Positions 58,414 to 64,000 of a stretch of 64,000 nt of DNA are shown piece after piece; position 1 is the first letter of the stretch, and every line of letters begins with the position of its first letter. The DNA is from Trebonia kvetii (GTDB lineage Bacteria; Actinomycetota; Actinomycetes; Streptosporangiales; Streptosporangiaceae). Both the position numbers and the translations under genes were made by a program. Below the pieces are notes generated by a model. The model was not told the origin of the DNA. It saw only the letters and a list, made by a program, of their open reading frames with translations, and ran no database searches. The DNA lies in NCBI RefSeq assembly GCF_007827045.1, contig NZ_RPFW01000006.1:496001-560000 (forward strand). Direction: 5' to 3'.

Positions 58414-59232
58414 TCAGACCTTGCGCCAGCGAGCCTCGCACAGCCCGTAAATGCCGAAGATCACGAGTCCGAGCGCGGCGAGCAGCATCAGGAATTCGCC
58501 GAACGGCTGATTGCGCACCGTCAGCAGCGCCTTGTCGATGCCGCCGGATTCCGACGCCTTATGGGTGACCGCCGCGGCGATTATCCCGATGCCGACCAGG
58601 CCGAAGACCACGCCGCGGGCGATCGTGCCGGTCATGCCGAGCAGCTTGACTGCGCGCCGCGTCTCTGGCTTCATCCGGGACGTCTCCAGGTGCTTCATGA
58701 ACTTCTTGCGGGCGCCCTCGATGACCAGGGCGATGCCGCAGACGACGACGATCAGCCCGACGACGCCGACTAGGATCCGTCCCGCCGGGTGATGCATGAC
58801 GGAGGCGGTGAAGTCCTGCTGCTTGCCGGACTGGCTGCCTGCCTTGCCTGCGATCACCGAGACCGCCAGGTAACACAGGAACGCGTAGATGACCGCCCGG
58901 GCGAGCGACTTGAGCCGGGGGCCGGTCCCGGGTTCGCCGGAGACGCCGAATGCGGCCTCACTCAGCCGCCATAGTGCGTAGGCCGCGAAGCCGATGGCGA
59001 GCAGCCAGAGCGAGACAAGTCCGTAGGGCTTGCCCGCCAGCATTTGCAAGGCGCCCTGCTGGTCCGCCTCGCGAGAGCTGTGCCCCAGTGCGACGAGCAC
59101 CGCGACCCACCCAACCAGGATGTAAATGACACCGCGGGCGGTCAGGCCCGCACGAGCCAGGAAATGCGCGGCCGGGCTATGAGAAGCCCGCCGGGCGGAG
59201 CGAGTTGCTCGCTGCGATGACAAAGAGTGCAT
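58414..59232 (-). CDS. DUF1206 family membrane protein
   Basis: The 272-residue product has three tandem DUF1206 units, each a pair of membrane helices starting with ARAGLTARGVIYILVGWVAVL, KSLARAVIYAFLCYLAVSVI and MTGTIARGVVFGLVGIGIIA. The conserved Arg-Gly/Ala-Val-x-Tyr/Phe pattern begins each unit. The length is normal. The function is unknown; I have seen it in stress-response neighbourhoods. It is 43 bp upstream of, and probably co-transcribed with, the diacylglycerol kinase. Confidence 0.9.
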   Translation of the reverse strand: MHSLSSQRATRSARRASHSPAAHFLARAGLTARGVIYILVGWVAVLVALGHSSREADQQGALQMLAGKPYGLVSLWLLAIGFAAYALWRLSEAAFGVSGEPGTGPRLKSLARAVIYAFLCYLAVSVIAGKAGSQSGKQQDFTASVMHHPAGRILVGVVGLIVVVCGIALVIEGARKKFMKHLETSRMKPETRRAVKLLGMTGTIARGVVFGLVGIGIIAAAVTHKASESGGIDKALLTVRNQPFGEFLMLLAALGLVIFGIYGLCEARWRKV

Positions 59233-59360
59233 GCCCGTGACTACCTTGTCAGCCCGCCGTCAAACATTTGCTACATTGCCACGCCATTCAGAGGAAACGC
59301 AGAAAGTGAACCCGGCCGTAAACGGGCGTGAAACGGCTCGCAAAGGGAAGCGGGAAGGCC

Positions 59361-60845
59361 ATGTCCGTAGCAGCCACTACCCGACGCACCCTCACTCCCA
59401 TTGCAGCCGTCACCGTTGCGGCACTCATTTTCGCTATTCTGTTGCTTCTTGTCCGGCTGCAATTCGCACCGCTTGAGTCCGCCGATCACCACGCGGCGGC
59501 CTGGCTGAACAGCCTCGTCGCCGGCGATGCCGCACTGGTCGGCGTCATCAAGGCGGTCACCTGGCTGGGCAGCGGCGGCGTGCTGTGGACGGTGACGGGT
59601 GCCGCCGTCGTCCTGCTCGCCATCAGGCGGCGCTGGCGGCTCGCGGTCTACCTGCTTGTCGCGGGCGCCGGCGAGCTCGTGCTCGACCCGGTGCTCAAGG
59701 CCCTGGTCGGGCGGCTGCGCCCGGTGGTGGCGCACCCGGTCGCGTACGGCGGGGGCAACAGCTTCCCCAGCGGGCACGCGCTCGGTTCGATCGTCTGCTA
59801 CGGCGCGCTCTTCCTGGTCTTCCTTCCCGCGGTGCGCGGGATATGGCGCCGCGTGTTCGCCGCGGTGATCGTCACGCTGATCGCCGCGATCGGCGTCAGC
59901 AGGCTGCTGCTCGGCGTGCATTACCTCTCTGACGTGCTCGGCGCCTGGGCGCTCGGCATCACCTGGCTGGGCGTCACCGCCTTCGCCGTCGAACTATCCC
60001 GCAGGGCAGCGGGCGAGCCGGTGACCGATCCGGTCACCGAGGGCCTTGAGCCCGAGGCCCGCGAAGACCTGCAACCCGCAGAACCGGAGACCCCCATGCG
60101 ACATGACCGCGCCCTCGCGTACGGCCGCAACGCCGCCGGAGTGGTGGTGATCTGGGTGCTGATCGTCGGCGCCCTGACCGGCATCGGCAAGCTGATCATG
60201 ATCACCCACAACGGCAACGGCAACCTGTTCGGCGACCACACCATCCCGCACTGGTTCGCCGCGCACCGGACGCCGTCGCTGAACGGCTGGAGCCTGATCG
60301 CGAGCAACCTCGGCGCCACCCAGGACATCCTCATCGTCAGCGCAGTCACCTGCGTCGTCTTCCTCGCGGTGACCCGGCGCTGGCGGCCGCTGGTATTCGT
60401 CGCCGCGGTCATGTTCGGCGAGCTCGCCGCGTTCCTGGCGATCGCCTACGTCGTCAAGCGGCCGCGCCCCGACGTCACGCACCTGGACACGAACCTGCCC
60501 ACCTCCGCGTTCCCCTCCGGGCACATGGCCGCCACCACGTGCCTCTACGTCGCCATCGCGATCCTGGTCATCGGGCATGCCCGCGGCTGGTGGCGTTACC
60601 TGTTCCTGATCCCCGCGATCGTCATGCCGGTGCTGATCGCCGTGGCGCGCATGTACCGGGGCGAGCATCACCCGACCGACATCCTCGCCAGCGTCCTGTT
60701 CGCCGCGCTGTGGCTGACCACCGCCACCATTCTCATCAAGCCGAACAAGGACGCTTTCGAGCGGTCACAGCGCGGGCCGCTCGGCCTGCCGCGCCGCAAG
60801 GACCACGCCCGGCATGGCCATGAGTCCGCGCCCGTGACCCGCTAG
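59361..60845 (+). CDS. Tandem PAP2 phosphatase fusion (two complete PAP2 domains)
   Basis: The 494-residue product has two full PAP2 domains joined by a ~50-residue polar linker (VTDPVTEGLEPEAREDLQPA). Domain 1 shows KALVGRLRP, FPSGHALGSIV and SRLLLGVHYLSD; domain 2 shows VKRPRPDV, FPSGHMAATTC and ARMYRGEHHPTD. Both triads, including the nucleophilic and general-acid histidines, are intact, although the domain 2 motif 3 reads AR in place of SR. About ten membrane helices are predicted. Substrates are likely undecaprenyl diphosphate, phosphatidate or related lipids. ATG 59361 follows gggaagg; GTG 59328 adds 11 residues but has a poorer site. Confidence 0.9.
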   Translation: MSVAATTRRTLTPIAAVTVAALIFAILLLLVRLQFAPLESADHHAAAWLNSLVAGDAALVGVIKAVTWLGSGGVLWTVTGAAVVLLAIRRRWRLAVYLLVAGAGELVLDPVLKALVGRLRPVVAHPVAYGGGNSFPSGHALGSIVCYGALFLVFLPAVRGIWRRVFAAVIVTLIAAIGVSRLLLGVHYLSDVLGAWALGITWLGVTAFAVELSRRAAGEPVTDPVTEGLEPEAREDLQPAEPETPMRHDRALAYGRNAAGVVVIWVLIVGALTGIGKLIMITHNGNGNLFGDHTIPHWFAAHRTPSLNGWSLIASNLGATQDILIVSAVTCVVFLAVTRRWRPLVFVAAVMFGELAAFLAIAYVVKRPRPDVTHLDTNLPTSAFPSGHMAATTCLYVAIAILVIGHARGWWRYLFLIPAIVMPVLIAVARMYRGEHHPTDILASVLFAALWLTTATILIKPNKDAFERSQRGPLGLPRRKDHARHGHESAPVTR

Positions 60846-60933
60846 GCCTCGTTTCACCGCACATCACGCGGGTAGCCGGAACCGTGCGCCGGGAACGGCA
60901 AACCCCGAAACTCAACTCACCGGGACGGCACTG

Positions 60934-61599
60934 GTGCAACATTTCATTAGCTCATACGGGTATGCGGCCATCTTGCTGCTGATGCTGGCAGAGTCGGCCT
61001 GCATACCCATACCCTCCGAGCTCACGATGCCCTTCGGAGGGGCGATAGCCGCAGGCGCGGTAGCCGGCGTCCATCTCAATCTCGCGCTGGTCATCGTGGC
61101 CGGCGTCGTCGGCAATGTCCTCGGCAGCTACCTGGCCTGGGCGGCCGGCCGGTACGGCGGCGAGGCGGCCACGCGCCGCTGGTCGCGGTTCCTCGGCGGC
61201 CGGTCCGGCATCGAGCGATCCCAGCGGTGGTTCGACCGCTACGGCGGCCGAGCCGTCTTCATCGGGCGGCTGCTGCCCGTGGTGCGCACGTTCATTTCGC
61301 TGCCTGCGGGCTGGGCACGCATGCGGCCGGTTCGGTTCGGCGTCTATACCACGGCCGGCTGTATTCCCTGGATCGGCGGCCTGGCCTGGGCGGGGTACGC
61401 GGCCGGAGCCAACTGGCAGCACGTGCAGCGCCTGGTGAACGGGCCCGCGTACGCCATCGCCGGGCTGATCGGCCTGCTGGTGATCGCCGGGATTGTCGTG
61501 GTCATCGTGCGGCGGCGGAAGCGGCCGCCCGCGGCCCAGCCGGGGCCGGCGGACAGCAGCGTGCCTGCGAGCTCAAGCAATCAGCGAAGGACGGACTGA
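60934..61599 (+). CDS. DedA family membrane protein
   Basis: The 221-residue product has the DedA (VTT/SNARE-associated) signatures LLLMLAESACIPIPSELTMP, the conserved Arg block FIGRLLPVVRTFISLPAGWA and GNVLGSYLAWAAGRYGG. DedA proteins are lipid scramblases or transporters; bacterial relatives recycle undecaprenyl phosphate or move phosphatidylethanolamine. Translation starts at GTG 60934. It is 16 bp upstream of the second phospholipase-like gene, so the two are probably one operon. The preceding double PAP2 gene could supply the dephosphorylated lipid (inference). Confidence 0.9.
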   Translation: MQHFISSYGYAAILLLMLAESACIPIPSELTMPFGGAIAAGAVAGVHLNLALVIVAGVVGNVLGSYLAWAAGRYGGEAATRRWSRFLGGRSGIERSQRWFDRYGGRAVFIGRLLPVVRTFISLPAGWARMRPVRFGVYTTAGCIPWIGGLAWAGYAAGANWQHVQRLVNGPAYAIAGLIGLLVIAGIVVVIVRRRKRPPAAQPGPADSSVPASSSNQRRTD

Positions 61600-61615
61600 C
61601 GAAGGACGGACCGAC

Positions 61616-63076
61616 ATGGTCAGCGAACGCACCTGGGAGCGGATCGAACGCCAGAACTTGCACCGGCGGGAACGGTGGCGGCGGCATGTCCGGCCGGGTG
61701 ACCGGCCGCATCCAGAAGTCGAGCCGGGCACCGACATGCTGCCGCAGATCAAGCACATCGTCGTGCTGATGATGGAGAACCACTCCTTCGACAACTATCT
61801 CGGCACGCTGGGCCGCGGAGAGGGCTTTCCTGTCGCCGACGACGGCGCGCCGGATGCCGAGAACCCGGACTCCGCGGGCACCATGATCAGGGCCCGGCAC
61901 GCGGAGTCCACCGTGCAGCGCGACGGCGTGCCCTGCCAGAGCTGGAGCGCCACCCACGCGCAGTGGGACGGCGGGAAGATGGACGGCTTCGTGACCTCGG
62001 CGGAGCAGGCCGCGCCCGGGGCCGACAAGACCACGGCGATGTCCTACTGGACCGAGCAGGACCTGCCCTTCTATCACGGGCTCGCGCGGACCTTCCCGCT
62101 CGCCGACCGCTGGTTCAGCTCGTGCCTCGGGCCGACGTTCCCGAACCGCAGGTTCCTGCTGGCGGGAACGGCCAACGGCCTGATGGACGACCTGCCGGTC
62201 AACCTGCTTGACCGGCCGCCGGCGGGCACCATCATGGAGATGCTGACCAGGCACGGGATCTCCTGGGTCAACTACCGGCCGGCCGGCAGCGACCAGTCCG
62301 AGTTCCGCCGCTTCCTGAGCTACCGGCGCCGCAGGACCAGCCATCACCTGACCCACGCCGGCCACCTGCGGCAGCAGGCTGGGTACGCGTTCAACCGGGA
62401 TCTCCAGTTCACCTCGGCCATCTACCCGCTTGGGATGGCCGGCTACATGGCTCACGTCCGCAGCATCGAGCGGTTCTTCGCCGACGCCGACTCGGGAAAC
62501 CTGCCTTCGTTCTGCATCGTGGATCCTGACTTCCGCAGCTTCTCCGAGGAGAACCCGCAGGACATCCGCAAGGGCGAGAGCTTTGCCGCCGAGGTGATCA
62601 GCCGGGTCATGTACGGCCGCGGCTGGCCGGACACCCTGCTTATCTGGACCTACGACGAGCATGGCGGCTACTACGACCACGTCGCGCCGCCCGCCGCGGT
62701 GCCGCCGGACGACGTGCGCGGCCGCAGCCTTGTCGCGCACCGATCCCCGCTGCGCACCCTGCTGAAGCCCCTGTTCCCGCACTATGTGCGGCATGCCGAG
62801 GAGCTCGTCGCCGGACCGAATACCTATGACAGCTACGGGTTCCGGGTGCCCGCGGTGATTGTGTCGCCTTACGCCCGTCCGGACTGCGTCCTGTCCGACG
62901 TGTTCGACCACACCTCGGTGCTGAAGCTTCTCGAGGAGAAGTGGAACCTGCCCGCGCTGACCAGGCGGGACGCGGCGGCCACCGCGCCGCTCGGTGCACT
63001 CGACCTGACGGCGCCGCCCGCGTTCCTGACGCCTCCGGAACTGCCGGCGCCTGCGCTGGAGTGGGGGACCTGGTAG
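61616..63076 (+). CDS. Phospholipase C-type phosphoesterase without export signal
   Basis: The 486-residue paralogue of the Tat-exported enzyme shows IKHIVVLMMENHSFDNYLGT, GPTFPNRRFLLAG, FCIVDPDFRSFSEENP and TLLIWTYDEHGGYYDHVAPP, all expected catalytic motifs. Its N-terminus is short and very basic (RIERQNLHRRERWRRHVRPG) with no hydrophobic segment, so it is predicted to be cytoplasmic. A downstream ATG (MLPQIKH) would shorten it by 40 residues but not create a signal. gaaggac precedes ATG 61616. It follows dedA closely. Confidence 0.88.
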   Translation: MVSERTWERIERQNLHRRERWRRHVRPGDRPHPEVEPGTDMLPQIKHIVVLMMENHSFDNYLGTLGRGEGFPVADDGAPDAENPDSAGTMIRARHAESTVQRDGVPCQSWSATHAQWDGGKMDGFVTSAEQAAPGADKTTAMSYWTEQDLPFYHGLARTFPLADRWFSSCLGPTFPNRRFLLAGTANGLMDDLPVNLLDRPPAGTIMEMLTRHGISWVNYRPAGSDQSEFRRFLSYRRRRTSHHLTHAGHLRQQAGYAFNRDLQFTSAIYPLGMAGYMAHVRSIERFFADADSGNLPSFCIVDPDFRSFSEENPQDIRKGESFAAEVISRVMYGRGWPDTLLIWTYDEHGGYYDHVAPPAAVPPDDVRGRSLVAHRSPLRTLLKPLFPHYVRHAEELVAGPNTYDSYGFRVPAVIVSPYARPDCVLSDVFDHTSVLKLLEEKWNLPALTRRDAAATAPLGALDLTAPPAFLTPPELPAPALEWGTW

Positions 63077-63138
63077 CTCCCGCGCCGTTCCCGCTATAAC
63101 TAGCGGGATGTCCGGATGCGGCGAAGGAGTGCGCGTAC

Positions 63139-64000
63139 GTGGAGAGCATCACCAAGAACCGGCAGCCGGCTGAGATCTTGCGTGCGATGGTCGAGCGGGG
63201 CTACGGCCCGGACCGAGTGCCTGCCGACGGCGCTGAGTGGGCCAGCGAGCTCGGGTTCGGCATGTTCAATGCGGCCTACCGCATCAGGCTGCGCGACGGG
63301 GAGAACGTCGTGCTCAAGATCGCCCCGCCACCCGGCGTGGAAGTCCTGACGTACGAACGCGGCGCCATGGCGACCGAGGTCGCCGCACTGCGGATGATCA
63401 GGGAGAACACCGGCGTGCCGGTCCCGGCCGTCGATTATGCCGACAGCAGCCGCGACCTGTGCGATGCCGATTACTTCTTCATGCCGTTCGTCGACGGGGA
63501 CAACCTCGCCGTTATCGGCAATGACCTGACGGCGGCCGATCGCGACGCCTACCAGGAGGCGCTCGGGTCGGCGAACCGCGAGCTCAATTCGCTTCGGGGC
63601 ACGGCATTCGGCCCGCTGACCGGGGCGGCCCGCGGCGACCCGTCATGGCGCACGGTGTTCACCGGGATGGCCGAGGACGTGCTGCGTGACGGCGAGCGTC
63701 GCCAGGTCGACCTGGGCTGGGACTACGACACGATGCGCGCCGTCGTCGCCGGGCACGCCGCGAGCCTGGACGAGGTCACAGAGCCCGCCTTCGTGGAATG
63801 GGACCTATGGGCAGGCAACGTCCTGGTCCGGTCAGGGAAGATCGTAGGCATCATCGACCACGAGCGTGCCTTTTACGGCGACCCGCTGATCGAGTTCGGC
63901 TTCATCGCCACCCAGCTGCCCGCTTTTGGCGACCCGGCCGCCTTCCTGCGCGGCTACGGCCGCGGGCCGCTCACCGAGACCGAGCAGGTGCGCAGGCGCT
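63139..64000 (+). CDS. APH/choline-kinase family phosphotransferase (3' end outside window)
   Basis: The frame is open to the window edge (287 codons). It encodes an aminoglycoside-phosphotransferase-like kinase: an N-lobe with RLRDGENVVLKIAPPPG (ATP-binding Lys), a hinge FMPFVDGDNLAVI, the catalytic loop FVEWDLWAGNVLVRSGK and the metal-binding IIDHERAFYGDPLIEFG. The usual His-Gly before the catalytic Asp is Glu-Trp here, a variant common in this subgroup, while the Asp and Asn are kept. aaggag at 63124-63129 supports GTG 63139. The substrate is unknown; resistance should not be assumed. Confidence 0.85.
   Translation, partial: MESITKNRQPAEILRAMVERGYGPDRVPADGAEWASELGFGMFNAAYRIRLRDGENVVLKIAPPPGVEVLTYERGAMATEVAALRMIRENTGVPVPAVDYADSSRDLCDADYFFMPFVDGDNLAVIGNDLTAADRDAYQEALGSANRELNSLRGTAFGPLTGAARGDPSWRTVFTGMAEDVLRDGERRQVDLGWDYDTMRAVVAGHAASLDEVTEPAFVEWDLWAGNVLVRSGKIVGIIDHERAFYGDPLIEFGFIATQLPAFGDPAAFLRGYGRGPLTETEQVRRR

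Noticed and set aside
61502..62911. 469-codon minus-strand frame opposite the second phosphoesterase
   Set aside because: Antisense shadow; the plus strand has all catalytic motifs.
1..64000. tRNA, rRNA or CRISPR loci
   Set aside because: Looked for cloverleaf-like T-loop sequences, rRNA cores and regularly spaced repeats; none recognised by eye, although a short RNA gene could be missed.
63139..64000. Aminoglycoside resistance gene
   Set aside because: The fold is APH-like, but the catalytic loop has the EWDLWAGN variant of a broad kinase group, and nothing in the context points to antibiotic modification.

Overview
The window is chromosomal DNA from a high-GC, Gram-positive actinomycete. 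Support for this: strong G/C bias at third codon positions, frequent GTG and TTG starts, a Tat signal peptide, a class F sortase, an F420/LLM-type oxidoreductase, and families typical of soil actinomycetes (DUF574 methyltransferase, DUF6328, DUF1206, LuxR regulators with an ATPase domain, an ECF sigma factor with a SnoaL tail). The species cannot be fixed from sequence alone. An acid or forest-soil member of Streptosporangiales or a related order would fit, but that is inference. I recognised no rRNA, tRNA or CRISPR array.

Layout. 1-1.1 kb: decayed mobile-element ends (an HTH protein tail and a TnpB fragment that lost its nuclease half). 1.1-6.7 kb: carotenoid/lignostilbene-type oxygenase, SnoaL-like protein, large LuxR-type ATPase regulator, two small proteins. 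6.8-10.3 kb: an unusual fusion of an endonuclease Q-like PHP nuclease with a UvrD-type helicase, carrying an in-frame palindromic insertion. 10.4-16 kb: an Asp-box lipoprotein and a three-component membrane glycosylation locus (GT2-GtrA fusion, GT-C transferase, separate GtrA). 16-21 kb: hypothetical proteins, a methyltransferase, a CrtI-like oxidoreductase and a nitroreductase. 21.5-24 kb: a LigM-type tetrahydrofolate-dependent demethylase and a CHAD protein. 24-31 kb: mostly membrane proteins, including a TrkA-N/RyR/PGDYG-like protein, an N-terminally broken DUF574 methyltransferase, DUF445, DUF2076 and a PAP2-type phosphatase.

31-38 kb: a lipoprotein and two large secreted carbohydrate-active proteins (a GH87-like beta-helix enzyme and a TIM-barrel glycosidase), then CorA. 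38.6-45.6 kb: ECF sigma factor, RibD/DHFR-like reductase, a surface-protein/class F sortase cluster, Ogt, an LLM oxidoreductase and a divergent TetR regulator. 45.7-49.4 kb: an MFS transporter and a GH5 glycosidase that appears to be the back half of a membrane-GH5 gene broken by a 4-bp duplication. 49.4-53.2 kb: a tight aldolase/aminotransferase/FGGY-kinase operon behind a clear promoter and palindrome. 53.2-64 kb: TetR, a DUF2207-like membrane protein, two phospholipase C-type phosphoesterases (one Tat-exported, one without a signal), diacylglycerol kinase, DUF1206, a double PAP2 phosphatase, DedA and an APH-family kinase cut off by the window end.

Two themes run through the window. The first is degradation of plant or fungal material (oxygenase, LigM, GH87-like, GH5 and TIM-barrel enzymes). 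The second is cell-envelope and lipid chemistry (glycosylation locus, sortase, PAP2, DAG kinase, DedA, phospholipase C). The strongest candidates for new biology are the EndoQ-helicase fusion with its intragenic palindrome, the RyR/PGDYG membrane protein, and the aldolase/aminotransferase/kinase operon.
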